Source: an uncultured Anaeromyxobacter sp. (GTDB lineage: Bacteria > Myxococcota > Myxococcia > Myxococcales > Anaeromyxobacteraceae). Taken from it: 33,171 nucleotides of DNA. Location of the stretch: contig CAIQRS010000154.1 of NCBI GenBank assembly GCA_903874275.1, positions 1 through 33,171 on the forward strand. Reading direction: 5' to 3'. Position 1 is the first letter of the stretch. Each line of letters begins with the position of its first letter. Below are positions 13,508 through 25,647 of this stretch, in pieces. Made by a program: the position numbers and the translations under genes. Under the pieces are notes generated by a model that saw only the letters and a program-made list of their open reading frames with translations, was not told the origin of the DNA and ran no database searches.

Positions 13508-14566
13508 ATGGCCCCGGGCATCGCGCCGGTCGCGTTGGATGCCATGGGGGGCGACCATGCCCCTGCAGCGATCGTGCAGGGCGCGATTGACGCAGCGCGC
13601 AAGGGGCAGCCGGTCATCCTGGTGGGGCCTGAGGAGCGGGTGCGCGCCGAGCTGGAACGGCTGCGCGCCAGCTGGAACCTCCCCGTGCAGGTGCGCCACG
13701 CCCCCGAGGTGGTCGGCATGGACGACCACCCCGGCCAGGTCATGCGCCGCAAGAAGCAGAACTCCATCCGCGTGGCCCTCGAGCTGGTGCGCGACGGCGA
13801 GGCCTCGGCCGCCGTCAGCGCCGGGAACAGCGGCGCGGTGATGGCGGGGGCCATGATGGTCCTGGGCTGCGCCGGCGGGGTGCAGCGCCCGGCCATCCTC
13901 TCGGTGCTCCCGGCGGCCAGGGGGCGGCCGGTGATGCTCGACGCCGGCGCCAACGTGGACTGCAAGCCGCTGCACCTGGTGCAGTTCGCGCTCATGGGGG
14001 AGGTCTACTCCAGGCGCGTGCTGGGCGTGTCGCGCCCGCGGGTCGCGGTGCTCGCCAACGGCGAGGAGCCGAGCAAGGGCACCGCGCTCACCCGGGCCGC
14101 CGCCGCCGCGCTCTCCCGCTCCGGGCTGCGATTCCAGGGCTACTGCGAGGGGCGAGATCTCCTGGCCGGCGAGGTGGACGTGGTGGTCACCGACGGCTTC
14201 ACCGGCAACGTGGCCCTGAAGACCATGGAGGGCACGGCCCAGGCGCTGGCCGTGATGATGAAGGAGGCGCTCCACCGCACCCTCCCGGCCCGGCTGGGCG
14301 GGGCGCTCGTGAAGACCGCCATCGACGAGATCCGCCGCCGCGTGGACTGGCGGGAGATCGGCGGGGCCCCCCTGCTCGGCGTCAACGGCGTCGCGGTCAT
14401 CGCCCACGGTGCGTCCGACCGGCGGGCCGTGGCCAACGCCGTGGCCCGCGCCGCCGACGGCGCCCGGGCCAGCTGCACCGGTGAGATGGGGGAGGCGGCC
14501 GCGCTCGCGGCCGGGCTCCTCGAAGAGGATCAGGACGAGGCGGGATCCACCAGGAGGAGCAAATGA
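13508..14566 (+). CDS. plsX: Phosphate acyltransferase PlsX
   Basis: The 352-residue product converts acyl-ACP and phosphate to acyl-phosphate for PlsY in phospholipid synthesis, acting at the inner face of the membrane. Family motifs seen are VALDAMGGDHAP at the N-terminus, SAGNSGAVMAGA, MLDAGANVDCKP, VLANGEEPSKGT and TDGFTGNVALKTMEG. Length is typical. It begins six bases after rpmF, and its stop overlaps the fabH start (ATGA). Confidence 0.97.
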   Translation: MAPGIAPVALDAMGGDHAPAAIVQGAIDAARKGQPVILVGPEERVRAELERLRASWNLPVQVRHAPEVVGMDDHPGQVMRRKKQNSIRVALELVRDGEASAAVSAGNSGAVMAGAMMVLGCAGGVQRPAILSVLPAARGRPVMLDAGANVDCKPLHLVQFALMGEVYSRRVLGVSRPRVAVLANGEEPSKGTALTRAAAAALSRSGLRFQGYCEGRDLLAGEVDVVVTDGFTGNVALKTMEGTAQALAVMMKEALHRTLPARLGGALVKTAIDEIRRRVDWREIGGAPLLGVNGVAVIAHGASDRRAVANAVARAADGARASCTGEMGEAAALAAGLLEEDQDEAGSTRRSK

Positions 14567-15543
14567 GGTCGCTCATCGTCGGGACGGGAAGCTACGCGCC
14601 GGAGAAGATCGTCACCAACAAGGATCTGGAGACCCTCGTCCAGACCAGCGACGACTGGATCGTCGAGCGCACCGGCATCCGGGAGCGGCACGTCGCGTCC
14701 GAGACCGAGGCCACGAGCGACCTGGCCCTCAAGGCCTCCCTCAAGGCGCTCAAGATGGCCGGGGTCCGTCCGGAGGACGTGGACCTCATCGTGGTCGGCA
14801 CCATCACCCCCGACTTCCCGTTCCCGTCGTCGGCGGCGGTGCTGCAGGCCCAGCTCCACAACAAGAAGGCCTTCGCCTTCGACGTGTCGGCGGCCTGCGC
14901 AGGCTCCCTCTACGCCCTCTCCATCGCCGACCGCTACGTGGCCTCGGGCGTGGCCCGCGTGGCGCTGGTGGTCGGGGCCGAGATCCTGACCAGCATCACC
15001 GACTGGAGTGACCGGAACACCTGCATCCTCTTCGGCGACGGCGCCGGTGCCATGGTCCTCGTCCCCACCCAGGATCCGAACCGGGGCATGCTCTCCACCC
15101 ACCTGCACACCGACGGCTCCCTCTGGCCCATCCTGTACACGCCGGGCGGCGGGACGCGGATGCGCATGAGCCAGAAGGTGCTCGACGAGAAGCTCAACAC
15201 CGTGAAGATGAACGGCCGTGAGGTCTACAAGGTCGCCGTCCGGGCGCTCGAGGAGGTCTCCCGCGAGGCACTCGGGGCGAACGGGCTCCAGCCCAAGGAC
15301 GTCACCTGGGTCATCGCCCACCAGGCCAACAAGCGCATCCTCGACTCGACGCTGGATCGGCTGGGGATCCCGGCCGAGAAGTGCTGGATGAACTTGGAGA
15401 AGTATGGCAACACCTCGTCGGCGAGCGTTCCCATGACCCTCGACGAGGCCAACCGCGCCGGCTGGCTCAAGCCGGGCGATCTCATCCTCATGATGGCCAT
15501 CGGCGGCGGCATGGCCTGGGGCAGCGCGCTCGTTCGCTGGTAG
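14563..15543 (+). CDS. fabH: Beta-ketoacyl-ACP synthase III
   Basis: The 326-residue enzyme starts fatty-acid synthesis by condensing a short acyl-CoA with malonyl-ACP. The thiolase-fold catalytic triad is visible: Cys112 in SAACAGSLY, His253 in VIAHQANKR and Asn283 in YGNTSSASVP. The glycine-rich C-terminus (AIGGGMAWGSALVRW) is typical. Its ATG overlaps the plsX stop, and nine bases separate it from fabD. The substrate preference (acetyl versus branched primers, common in myxobacteria) cannot be judged from these motifs. Confidence 0.97.
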   Translation: MRSLIVGTGSYAPEKIVTNKDLETLVQTSDDWIVERTGIRERHVASETEATSDLALKASLKALKMAGVRPEDVDLIVVGTITPDFPFPSSAAVLQAQLHNKKAFAFDVSAACAGSLYALSIADRYVASGVARVALVVGAEILTSITDWSDRNTCILFGDGAGAMVLVPTQDPNRGMLSTHLHTDGSLWPILYTPGGGTRMRMSQKVLDEKLNTVKMNGREVYKVAVRALEEVSREALGANGLQPKDVTWVIAHQANKRILDSTLDRLGIPAEKCWMNLEKYGNTSSASVPMTLDEANRAGWLKPGDLILMMAIGGGMAWGSALVRW

Positions 15544-15552
15544 GAGGACTCC

Positions 15553-16500
15553 GTGTCGAAGCTGGCCTTCATCTTTCCCGGACAGGGCTCCCAGGCTACG
15601 GGCATGGGCAAGGCGCTCCACGACGCCTTCCCCGAGGCGCGCGCCGTCTTCGACGCCGTGGACGCGGCGCTCGGCGAGAAGCTGTCCACCCTCTGCTTCG
15701 AGGGGCCGGACGAGAAGCTCAGGCTCACCGCCAACACCCAGCCCTGCATCCTCACCGTCTCGGCCGCCGCGGCCGCCGTCCTGGCCGCGCGGGGCATCCG
15801 GCCCGACCTCGTGGCCGGCCACTCGCTCGGCGAGTACTCGGCGCTGGTGGCCGTCGGCGCCGTCTCGGCTGCCGACGCCGCCCGGGCGGTGCGGGCGCGC
15901 GGGACCTTCATGCAGGAGGCCGTCCCGGCCGGGCAGGGCGCCATGTCGGCCGTCCTGGGGCTCGATCCCGACCGGGTCCGGGCCATCTGCGAGGCCGTCC
16001 AGGGCTCCACCGGCAAGGTGGTCTCCCCCGCCAACTACAACGAGCCCAGCCAGACGGTCATCGCCGGCGACGTCGCCGCGGTGGCCGAGGCCGGGCTGAA
16101 GCTCAAGGAAGCCGGGGCCAAGCGCGTCCTGCCCCTCCCGGTGAGCGCCCCCTTCCACTGCGCCCTCATGGCGCCCGTGAAGCCCCGGCTCGAACTGGTG
16201 CTCCGGGCCCTCGCCTGGGCGGAGCCCTCGGCGCCGGTGGTCACCAACGTCGAGGCCCTTCCCAACCGGGAGGCCGGGCGCATCGTCCCGTTGCTGGTGG
16301 AGCAGGTGACCGCGCCGGTCCGCTGGATCGAGATCGTCCAGGAGCTGGCCCGGCAGGGCGTGACGCGGGTCGTCGAGGTCGGTCCCGGGACGGTCCTGGG
16401 GGGGTTGGTCCGGCGGATCGAGAAGGGTGTCGAGGTACACTCCGTCTCCGACCCCGCCTCGCTCGAGAAGACCCTCGCCGCCATCGGAGCAGCCCAGTGA
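15553..16500 (+). CDS. fabD: Malonyl-CoA:ACP transacylase
   Basis: The GTG start has TAGGAGG five bases upstream. The 315-residue protein loads malonyl groups onto ACP. It shows FIFPGQGSQATGMG at the N-terminus, the nucleophile Ser91 in AGHSLGEYSAL and catalytic His202 in SAPFHCALM. Length is normal for the family. The stop overlaps the fabG start (GTGA), indicating coupled translation. Confidence 0.97.
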   Translation: MSKLAFIFPGQGSQATGMGKALHDAFPEARAVFDAVDAALGEKLSTLCFEGPDEKLRLTANTQPCILTVSAAAAAVLAARGIRPDLVAGHSLGEYSALVAVGAVSAADAARAVRARGTFMQEAVPAGQGAMSAVLGLDPDRVRAICEAVQGSTGKVVSPANYNEPSQTVIAGDVAAVAEAGLKLKEAGAKRVLPLPVSAPFHCALMAPVKPRLELVLRALAWAEPSAPVVTNVEALPNREAGRIVPLLVEQVTAPVRWIEIVQELARQGVTRVVEVGPGTVLGGLVRRIEKGVEVHSVSDPASLEKTLAAIGAAQ

Positions 16501-17246
16501 ACTCCTTCCAGGGGAAGACCGCCCTCGTCACCGGCGCCTCGCGCGGCATCGGACGGGCCATCGCCGTACAGCTGGCCCGCGGAGGAGCCAGGCTGGCGCT
16601 CAACTACGCCGGGAACCAGGCCGCCGCCGAGGAGGCGCTGCGCCTCGTGCGCGAGGCGGGCTCCCCCGAGGCACGCCTCTTCCAGTTCGACGTGGCCGAC
16701 CCGGTCGCCGTAGGGAAGGCGGTGGACGAGGTGGTGTCCACCATGGGCGGGCTGCACATCCTGGTGAACAACGCCGGGATCGCCCTCGACCAGCTGGTCA
16801 TGCGCATCAAGGACGACGACTGGCAGCGGCAGCTCGACGTCAACCTCTCCGGGGCCTTCCACCTCATCCGGGCGGCCACCCGCCCCATGATGAAGGCCCG
16901 CGGGGGTTCCATCGTGAACCTCACCTCGGTGGTCGGTGAGATGGGAAACGCCGGCCAGGCCGCCTACGCGGCCACCAAGGCGGGCCTCATCGGGCTCACC
17001 AAGTCGGTGGCCCGGGAGCTCGCCTCGCGAAACGTGCGGGTGAACGCGGTCGCTCCCGGCTACATCGACACCGACATGACGGCGTCCTTGCCGGCGGACG
17101 CCAAGCAGAAGATGGCGGAGATGATCCCGCTGGGGCGCCTCGGAAGCGTCGAGGACGTGGCCGCGGCGGTGGCGTGGCTCTGCAGCGATCAGGCATCGTA
17201 CGTGACCGGAGAGGTCCTCCGGGTGAACGGCGGCATGCACATGTAG
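16497..17246 (+). CDS. fabG: 3-oxoacyl-ACP reductase
   Basis: The GTG at 16497 overlaps the fabD stop and gives 249 residues. This NADPH-dependent short-chain dehydrogenase reduces 3-oxoacyl-ACP. The nucleotide-binding [11 protein letters not shown], the NNAG motif ([10 protein letters not shown]) and the catalytic set Ser144, Tyr157 and Lys161 are present ([19 protein letters not shown]). The C-terminus [14 protein letters not shown] is the standard FabG ending. Confidence 0.96.
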   Translation: MNSFQGKTALVTGASRGIGRAIAVQLARGGARLALNYAGNQAAAEEALRLVREAGSPEARLFQFDVADPVAVGKAVDEVVSTMGGLHILVNNAGIALDQLVMRIKDDDWQRQLDVNLSGAFHLIRAATRPMMKARGGSIVNLTSVVGEMGNAGQAAYAATKAGLIGLTKSVARELASRNVRVNAVAPGYIDTDMTASLPADAKQKMAEMIPLGRLGSVEDVAAAVAWLCSDQASYVTGEVLRVNGGMHM

Positions 17247-17293
17247 TGCGGGGATCCCCCGCGAGACGGTCAACCACACAGGAGGAAGCATCG

Positions 17294-17536
17294 ATGACGA
17301 CGGGCAACGTGGAGCAGAAGGTCAGGGGAATCATCGCCGAGCAGCTCGGGGTCGCCGAGGACGAGATCAAGACCACCTCCAGCTTCATCGAGGACCTGGG
17401 CGCCGACTCGCTCGACATCGTCGAGCTGGTGATGGCCATGGAGGAGGAGTTCGAGGTCGAGATCCCCGACGAGGAGGCCGAGAACATCAAGACCGTCCAG
17501 GACGCCATCAACTTCATCAACACCCACAAGAAGTAG
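17294..17536 (+). CDS. acpP: Acyl carrier protein
   Basis: This 80-residue acidic protein starts at ATG 17294 behind AGGAGGAAG. The phosphopantetheine attachment Ser39 lies in the invariant [10 protein letters not shown] motif, followed by the acidic recognition helix ([15 protein letters not shown]). It carries growing acyl chains between the enzymes encoded around it. It lies between fabG and fabF, as in many bacteria. Confidence 0.98.
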   Translation: MTTGNVEQKVRGIIAEQLGVAEDEIKTTSSFIEDLGADSLDIVELVMAMEEEFEVEIPDEEAENIKTVQDAINFINTHKK

Positions 17537-17631
17537 GCGCGGGCGGGACGGCGGGGATCCCCACCGGGACCATCGAGGTCGCGGGAGGGATCCGTGCCGG
17601 CGCGCGCGTGCGGCGAGAGGAGGTCGGTCGG

Positions 17632-18873
<1,242 letters not shown>

Positions 18874-18886
18874 CCCGCAAAAGGAA

Positions 18887-18914
18887 ACGGCCGGCGCATC
18901 CTGGCGCCGGCCGT
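18887..18914. terminator. Hairpin terminator between convergent fabF and the DUF4382 gene
   Basis: ACGGCCGGCGC (18887-18897) is the perfect complement of 18904-18914 with a six-base loop. An A-rich stretch before it gives a short T-rich tail (TTTCCTTTT) on the minus strand, so termination should be best for the minus-strand gene. It probably serves both directions. Confidence 0.7.
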
Positions 18915-18942
18915 CTCGCCGCGAGGTTCCGGGATGCCCGGC

Positions 18943-19737
18943 CTAGTCGTGGTCTTCCTCCCCGTCGCAGTCGTCATCGCCGAAGGCCTTCAGCGAGCGC
19001 TTCACGTTGGCGATGATCTTCGCGTTGATCTCGGGGTCGTTGGCGCAGGGGTCGAGGGTGGTGCCGTTCGGGCCGGCCAGCCAGGTGGAGGCGTCGAACG
19101 AGAGGGTCACGTTGGACTGGGCGTCCTTGACGACCTCGAAGGGGCTCTCGTACTCCACCTCGACCTCCATCGTGGAGGTGACGGCGAAGGGCTTGGCGGC
19201 CGGGGCGGGGGTGGTGGGAGGCGTGGTGGGGGCCGGAGTGCAGGTGCCCTCGAGGACGATCGACAGCCCTTCGAGCTTGGTCCCCCCCTTGGTGGTCTGG
19301 ATGTTCAACCTCTCGGTCGAGCGGACCCGGTGGATCTCGAACTCGATGCCCTCGTAGGAGCCGGGCGGGACCACGGTGGACGGGATGAATGGCTGCACGG
19401 GCGCGAGGTTGGTGTCGCTGATGGTCAGCGCGAGGACGTAGGGACCGACCTCGAGCTCCTCGACCTCGTGGTGCGAGGGGCCGGTGGAGCCGGTGGGGCC
19501 GGTCGAACCGGTGGCTCCGGTCGGGGCCGTCGGGCCCTTCTTGAGCTCGATCTCCTTCACGACCAGGTAGAGGTTGTCGAGCTTGGCGGTGCCGGACGGT
19601 GTGGCGACCGACGAGAGCTTGGCGGTGCCTGTCTTGACTGCCGAGCTGACGGAGACGGCGGAGCCGCTGCTGCCGGCTCCGCAGCCCAGGATGGTGGCGG
19701 CGGCGAGGATGGCGAGGTACGGAGTTGCGGTGCGCAT
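18943..19737 (-). CDS. DUF4382 lipoprotein with a collagen-like insert
   Basis: Start ATG 19737 is chosen because a perfect AAGGAGG lies seven bases upstream and a lipoprotein signal follows at once (LAAATILGCGAG, lipidation Cys19). The 264-residue product fits the DUF4382 family: a strand-rich domain with LDNLYLVVKEIELKKG, GPYVLALTISDTNLAPV, PGSYEGIEFEIHRVRS and a C-terminal beta sandwich. About residues 68-87 form Gly-x-y triplets (TGATGSTGPTGSTGP) like collagen, placed between two strands. A second Pro/Thr-rich stretch (CTPAPTTPPTTPAPAA) follows. The tail is strongly acidic (DDDCDGEEDHD). It should be a surface or periplasmic lipoprotein; the function is unknown. Confidence 0.85.
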   Translation of the reverse strand: MRTATPYLAILAAATILGCGAGSSGSAVSVSSAVKTGTAKLSSVATPSGTAKLDNLYLVVKEIELKKGPTAPTGATGSTGPTGSTGPSHHEVEELEVGPYVLALTISDTNLAPVQPFIPSTVVPPGSYEGIEFEIHRVRSTERLNIQTTKGGTKLEGLSIVLEGTCTPAPTTPPTTPAPAAKPFAVTSTMEVEVEYESPFEVVKDAQSNVTLSFDASTWLAGPNGTTLDPCANDPEINAKIIANVKRSLKAFGDDDCDGEEDHD

Positions 19738-19821
19738 GTGAGGCCTCCTTATGCTGATGGACGGATGCATCCCAAAATCTCTACCCGTCCATGGCGCGAC
19801 GCGCAAGACCTACATCGTCGC

Positions 19822-19856
19822 TAAAATATTGAATTAATTGATTAATTTTAACTAAT
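19822..19856. promoter_or_regulatory. AT-rich divergent promoter region with palindromic operator
   Basis: This 35-base stretch is almost pure A and T inside GC-rich DNA. AATTAAT (19832-19838) and ATTAATT (19841-19847) form a perfect 16-base inverted repeat around TG. Toward rpiB, TTGAAT (19829-19834) and ACTAAT (19851-19856) are 16 bases apart. Toward the lipoprotein gene, TTAAAA and TATTTT on the minus strand are also 16 apart. One regulator site could therefore control both directions. Confidence 0.5.
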
Positions 19857-19876
19857 CCCCCCGGAAAGGACGAGAA

Positions 19877-20320
19877 ATGCCCGACATCATTGCCTTTGGG
19901 TCCGACCACGCGGGGCTCGCCCTGCGGGCCGAGGCGGTCCGGGTCGCCACGGCGGCTGGGTTCCAGGTCGAGGACCTGGGCCCTTTCTCGACCGAGAGCG
20001 TCGATTACCCCGACGTCGCCGCGCTGGTGGGGCAGGCGGTGGCCGAGGGTCGGGCCAGGCTCGGCGTGCTCGTCTGCGGAACCGGCATCGGCATGTCCAT
20101 CGCGGCCAACAAGGTGAAGGGGGTGCGGGCGGCCCACTGCACCACCGAGTACGAGGCGCGCATGGCCCGGGCCCACAACGACGCCAACGTTCTCTGCGTC
20201 GGGGAGCGGGTGATCGGCCTCGGACTGGGGGGCGCGGTGGTGGCGGCCTTCCTCTCCCAGCCCTTCGAGGGCGGCCGGCACCAGCGGCGGGTGGACAAGA
20301 TCTCGGCTCTCGACCGCTGA
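19877..20320 (+). CDS. rpiB: Ribose-5-phosphate isomerase B
   Basis: The 147-residue product interconverts ribose 5-phosphate and ribulose 5-phosphate, feeding the riboflavin genes downstream, which use ribulose 5-phosphate. RpiB/LacAB motifs seen are FGSDHAGLALR at the N-terminus, VDYPDVA, the active-site Cys in LVCGTGIGMSIAANK, and HNDANVLCVGERVIG. The start has AAGGA upstream. It is the first gene of the glyA-nrdR-rib-nusB cluster, with a 45-base gap to glyA. Confidence 0.96.
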   Translation: MPDIIAFGSDHAGLALRAEAVRVATAAGFQVEDLGPFSTESVDYPDVAALVGQAVAEGRARLGVLVCGTGIGMSIAANKVKGVRAAHCTTEYEARMARAHNDANVLCVGERVIGLGLGGAVVAAFLSQPFEGGRHQRRVDKISALDR

Positions 20321-20365
20321 GGCGGGGCGCGGTATTCAGTCCCCCTTTCCAAAGGAGCGTTCCAC

Positions 20366-21619
20366 ATGATGCCCACCCAGCGCCTCTCCGAGGCCGACCC
20401 CGACATCGCCCGGCTCGTCCGCGAGGAGACCCGGCGCCAGGCCGACGGGCTCGAGCTCATCGCCAGCGAGAACTTCGTCTCCCCGGCGGTGCTGGAGGCC
20501 ACCGGCTCGGCCCTCACCAACAAGTACGCCGAGGGCTACCCGGGGAAGCGCTACTACGGCGGCTGCGAGGTGGTGGACCAGGTCGAGCAGCTCGCCATCG
20601 ACCGGGCCAAGAGGCTCTTCGGCGCCGATCACGCCAACGTCCAGCCGCACTCCGGGTCGCAGGCCAACATGGCGGCCTACTTCGCCCTGGCCCAGCCGGG
20701 CGACACGCTGCTCGCCATGAGCCTCAACTTCGGCGGCCACCTCACCCACGGCTCCCCGGTCAACTTCTCCGGCCGCCTCTTCAAGATCGTCCCCTACGGC
20801 CTGCGCCAGTCCGACGAGACGGTGGACATGGACGAGGTCCGGCGGCTGGCCCGCGAGCACAGGCCGCGCATCCTGGTGGTGGGCGCCAGCGCCTACCCGC
20901 GCCTCTTCCACTTCGACCGATTCGCCGAGATCGCCCGCGAGGTCGGGGCGGCCATGGTGGTGGACATGGCCCACATCGCCGGGCTCGTCGCCGCCGGGCT
21001 GCACCCCAACCCGGTGCCGCACGCCGACATCGTCACCACCACCACCCACAAGACGCTGCGCGGCCCGCGAGGCGGCATGATCCTCTGCCGCGAGGCCCAC
21101 GCCAAGGCGGTCAACAGCCAGATCTTCCCGGGCACCCAGGGCGGCCCCCTCGAGCACGTGGTGGCGGCCAAGGCGGTGGCCTTCCACGAGGCGCTGCAGC
21201 CCGGATTCAAGGCCTACCAGCAACAGATCCTCGACAACGCCCGGGCTTTGGCCGAGGGGCTCGTGGCCGCGGGGCTGCGGCTCGTCTCCGGCGGCACCGA
21301 CAACCACCTGATGCTCGTGGACCTGCGCACCAAGAAGCTCAACGGCAAGATCGCCGAGGAGGCGCTCGGCAAGGCCGGCATCACGGTGAACAAGAACATG
21401 ATCCCCTGGGACCCGGAGAAGCCCTTCGTCACCTCGGGCATCCGCGTCGGGACCCCGGCCCTCACCACCCGTGGAATGGGGGTCGCCGAGATGGGCAAGG
21501 TTGCGTCGCTCATCGGCCGCGTCCTCGACGCGCCGGCCGACGAGGCGTCGCTCTCCCGGGTGCGGGGCGAGGTCCACGAGCTCACCCGGCAGTTCCCTCT
21601 CTACCCCGACCGGGTCTGA
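20366..21619 (+). CDS. glyA: Serine hydroxymethyltransferase
   Basis: The 417-residue PLP enzyme converts serine and tetrahydrofolate to glycine and methylene-tetrahydrofolate. The PLP lysine is Lys229 in [14 protein letters not shown]. Other family motifs are [39 protein letters not shown] and [12 protein letters not shown]. Two ATG codons are adjacent; the first is eight bases from AAAGGAG and is preferred. A 25-base gap leads to nrdR. Confidence 0.98.
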   Translation: MMPTQRLSEADPDIARLVREETRRQADGLELIASENFVSPAVLEATGSALTNKYAEGYPGKRYYGGCEVVDQVEQLAIDRAKRLFGADHANVQPHSGSQANMAAYFALAQPGDTLLAMSLNFGGHLTHGSPVNFSGRLFKIVPYGLRQSDETVDMDEVRRLAREHRPRILVVGASAYPRLFHFDRFAEIAREVGAAMVVDMAHIAGLVAAGLHPNPVPHADIVTTTTHKTLRGPRGGMILCREAHAKAVNSQIFPGTQGGPLEHVVAAKAVAFHEALQPGFKAYQQQILDNARALAEGLVAAGLRLVSGGTDNHLMLVDLRTKKLNGKIAEEALGKAGITVNKNMIPWDPEKPFVTSGIRVGTPALTTRGMGVAEMGKVASLIGRVLDAPADEASLSRVRGEVHELTRQFPLYPDRV

Positions 21620-21644
21620 AGGCCGGCCCGGGGACCATCGACGA

Positions 21645-22100
21645 ATGCGCTGTCCCTTCTGTGGCCACCTCCAGGACCGGGTCGTCGACTCGCGAGAGGC
21701 GCAGGACGGCCAGGCCACGCGCCGCCGCCGCGAGTGCCTGGGCTGCGCGCGCCGCTTCACCACCTACGAGCGGGTCGAGGAGAGCCTGCCGGCGCTGGTG
21801 AAGAAGGACGGTCGTCGCGAGTCCTTCGACCGGCGCAAGGTCCTGGAGGGGATGCGCCGGGCCTGCCAGAAGAGGCCGGTCTCCCAGGAGCGCATCGACG
21901 AGATGGCCACCCGGGTCGAGCGGCGCCTCCAGGAGTCTGGCGAGAAGGAGGTCGCGGCCAGCGCCGTGGGCGAGCTGGTGATGGAGCTGCTCCGCGCCGA
22001 GGACCCGGTGGCCTACGTTCGCTTCGCCTCGGTCTACCGGGACTTCCGCGACGTCGGCGAGTTCACCGCGGCCGTCGAGGGGCTGAAGGAGAAGCCGTGA
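21645..22100 (+). CDS. nrdR: Transcriptional repressor NrdR
   Basis: The 151-residue product has an N-terminal zinc ribbon (MRCPFCG and [13 protein letters not shown]) and an ATP-cone domain ([19 protein letters not shown]). NrdR senses ATP/dATP and represses ribonucleotide reductase genes by binding NrdR boxes. It lies between glyA and ribD, a neighbourhood common in Proteobacteria and Myxococcota. The stop overlaps the ribD start (GTGA). Confidence 0.97.
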   Translation: MRCPFCGHLQDRVVDSREAQDGQATRRRRECLGCARRFTTYERVEESLPALVKKDGRRESFDRRKVLEGMRRACQKRPVSQERIDEMATRVERRLQESGEKEVAASAVGELVMELLRAEDPVAYVRFASVYRDFRDVGEFTAAVEGLKEKP

Positions 22101-23215
22101 AGCTCCCCCCCGCCCAGGAGCGCTTCATGCGGCTCGCGCTGCGCGAGGCCCGGCGCGGGCTCGGGCGCACCAGCCCCAACCCCGCGGTGGGGGCGGTGCT
22201 CGTGAAGAACGGCCGGGTTGTCGGGCGCGGCCACCACGCCCGGGCCGGGGCTCCCCACGCCGAGGTGGCGGCCATCCGCGACGCCGGTGCCCGGGCGCGC
22301 GGCGCCGACCTCTACACCACCCTCGAGCCCTGCGACCACTTCGGGCGCACCCCCCCCTGCAGCCTGGCCATCCTGGAGGCCGGCGTGCGCCGGGTATTCT
22401 CCGGGTCGAACGACCCCAATCCCCGGGTGAACGGTCGGGGGATCCGGCGGCTGCGCCGGGCCGGCGTGGCCGTGGAGACCGGGGTCCTGCGCGCCGCCTG
22501 CGACGTCGTCATCGAGCCCTGGGCCCGGTTCATCACCACCGGACGCCCCCACGTGACCCTCAAGGTGGCCTCCACCCTCGACGGGCGCATCGCCACCGCG
22601 GGCGGTGATTCACGGTGGGTGACCAGCGCCGAGTCGCGCGCCCTGGTGCACCGGTTCCGCGACGCCTCCGACGCGGTCCTGGTGGGCGCCGGGACCGCCC
22701 GGGCCGACGACCCCCGCCTCACCACGCGCCTCCCCGGGGGGCGCGGCCACGACCCGATCCGCGTGGTCCTCGACTCCCGGCTCGAGCTCCCGCCCGGGCT
22801 GCGCCTCCTCCGGCCCCGCTCCACCTCGCCCACCATCGTGGCGCACGTCGCCGGGACCCCGCCGAAAAGCCCCCCGCGCGGCGTCGAGTACCTGCGCTGC
22901 AAGGCGCGGCGCGGCCGGGTGGACCTCGCCGACCTGCTCACCCGGCTGGGGAGGCGCGGGGTCACGACCCTCCTCGTCGAGGGGGGGGCGGAGGTGTCGC
23001 GGAGCCTCCTCGAGGGGTGGCACGTGGACCGGCTCGCCCTCTTCCTGGCCCCGAAGCTCGCCGGGGGCGGCCTTTCCTGGCTCCCCGGGAAGGGGCCGGC
23101 CCGCATGGCCGACGCCCTCGCCCTGCGGGAGATGGAGGTCCGCAGGGTGGGCGGGGACCTCCTCGTCACCGGACGCCCGGCGCCGAAAGGTGCCCGAACC
23201 CCCCGCGTGGACTAA
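22097..23215 (+). CDS. ribD: Bifunctional riboflavin deaminase/reductase RibD
   Basis: The GTG at 22097 overlaps the nrdR stop; 372 residues. The N-terminal deaminase has the zinc motif HAEV and [11 protein letters not shown], after [11 protein letters not shown]. The C-terminal reductase has [23 protein letters not shown] and [13 protein letters not shown], ending with [11 protein letters not shown]. It performs the second and third steps of riboflavin synthesis. Twelve bases separate it from ribE. Confidence 0.97.
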   Translation: MKLPPAQERFMRLALREARRGLGRTSPNPAVGAVLVKNGRVVGRGHHARAGAPHAEVAAIRDAGARARGADLYTTLEPCDHFGRTPPCSLAILEAGVRRVFSGSNDPNPRVNGRGIRRLRRAGVAVETGVLRAACDVVIEPWARFITTGRPHVTLKVASTLDGRIATAGGDSRWVTSAESRALVHRFRDASDAVLVGAGTARADDPRLTTRLPGGRGHDPIRVVLDSRLELPPGLRLLRPRSTSPTIVAHVAGTPPKSPPRGVEYLRCKARRGRVDLADLLTRLGRRGVTTLLVEGGAEVSRSLLEGWHVDRLALFLAPKLAGGGLSWLPGKGPARMADALALREMEVRRVGGDLLVTGRPAPKGARTPRVD

Positions 23216-23227
23216 GATTCCTCCCCG

Positions 23228-23877
23228 ATGTTCACAGGACTGATCTCCGACATGGGCGTGGTGGAGCGGCTCGAGCCGAGGGCCGGAGGCGCGCGCATCA
23301 CCATCCGCCCCGGGAGCCTGCCGGTGGACGAGCTCGTGCTCGGGGAGAGCGTGGCCGTGAACGGGGCCTGCCTCACCGTGGTCGAGCGGGGCGGCGGGCG
23401 GATGTCCTTCGACGCCGTCCCGGAGACGCTCTCGCGCACCACGATGGGAACCTGGAAGCCGGGGACCCGGGTGAACCTCGAGCGGGCGCTCCGCCTCTCC
23501 GACCGGCTCGGCGGCCACCTCGTCCAGGGGCACGTGGACGCGGTGGGCAAGGTGCTGGCCCGCGCCGCCGAGGGGCAGGGGGCGCGGTTCACCCTGTGGA
23601 TGCCGCCGGCCATCGCGCCGCTCGTCGCCGAGAAGGGGTCCATCGCCATCGACGGGGTCTCGCTCACGGTGGCCAGCGCCGGGCGCGACCGGTTCGAGGT
23701 GGCGCTCATCCCGGAGACGCTCGCACGCACCGTGCTGGGCGAGGCGGCGCCGGGGACCGCGGTGAATCTGGAGGCCGACGTGGTGGCCCGCCACGTGGCC
23801 CGGCTTCGCGAGTTCGCCGGCACGGCCGGTGTCACGGAGGGTTCATTGCAGGACTGGGGATACGGCGAGGTGGCCAG

Positions 23878-23881
<4 letters not shown>
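23228..23881 (+). CDS. ribE: Riboflavin synthase alpha chain
   Basis: The 217-residue enzyme dismutates two lumazines to riboflavin. It starts [13 protein letters not shown] and is built of two homologous beta-barrel halves. The first has [13 protein letters not shown] and the second [27 protein letters not shown] lies between the halves. The stop overlaps the ribBA start (GTGA). The ribosome site is weak, so coupling with ribD may matter. Confidence 0.96.
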
Positions 23882-25163
<1,282 letters not shown>

Positions 25164-25167
<4 letters not shown>

Positions 25168-25637
25168 AGGTCTTCGAGGGAAACCTGGTGGGCGAGGGGC
25201 TCCGGTTCGCCATCGTGGTGTCGCGCTTCAACTCGCTCGTCACCGAGCAGCTGCTCCTGGGGGCCAAGGACGCGCTCCGGCGCCACGGGGTGGCCGACGA
25301 CGCGGTCGAGGTCTTCCGCTGCCCTGGCACCTTCGAGATCTCCCCGGTGATGCGGCGGGTGGCCAGCAGCGGCCGCTTCCAGGCGGTGGTGGCGCTGGGC
25401 GCGGTGATCCGCGGCGGTACCCCCCACTTCGAGTACGTGGCCAGCGAGGTCTCGAAGGGCGTGGCCCAGGTCTCCATGGAGGCCGACTGCGCGGTCGGGT
25501 TCGGCGTGCTCACCTGCGACACCATGGAGCAGGCCCTGGAGCGGGCCGGCGTGAAGGGCGGCAACAAGGGGGCCGAGGCCGCCGTGGCCGCCATCGAGCA
25601 GGCCAACCTCTTCCGCGCCATCTCCGGCGGGAAGTAG
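25164..25637 (+). CDS. ribH: Lumazine synthase
   Basis: The 157-residue product makes 6,7-dimethyl-8-ribityllumazine and forms icosahedral or pentameric shells. Motifs seen are [60 protein letters not shown] and NKGAEAA. The catalytic His is in the HFEYV motif. Its ATG overlaps the ribBA stop and nusB follows after ten bases. Confidence 0.97.
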
Positions 25638-25647
25638 CAAGGGGCAC

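Noticed and set aside
14530-16440. 636-residue minus-strand frame opposite fabH and fabD
   Set aside because: Shadow of two enzymes with complete catalytic residues.
17608-17631. Upstream GTG start for fabF
   Set aside because: It would put the strong AGAGGAGG site inside the coding sequence; the ATG at 17632 has correct spacing and matches the family N-terminus.
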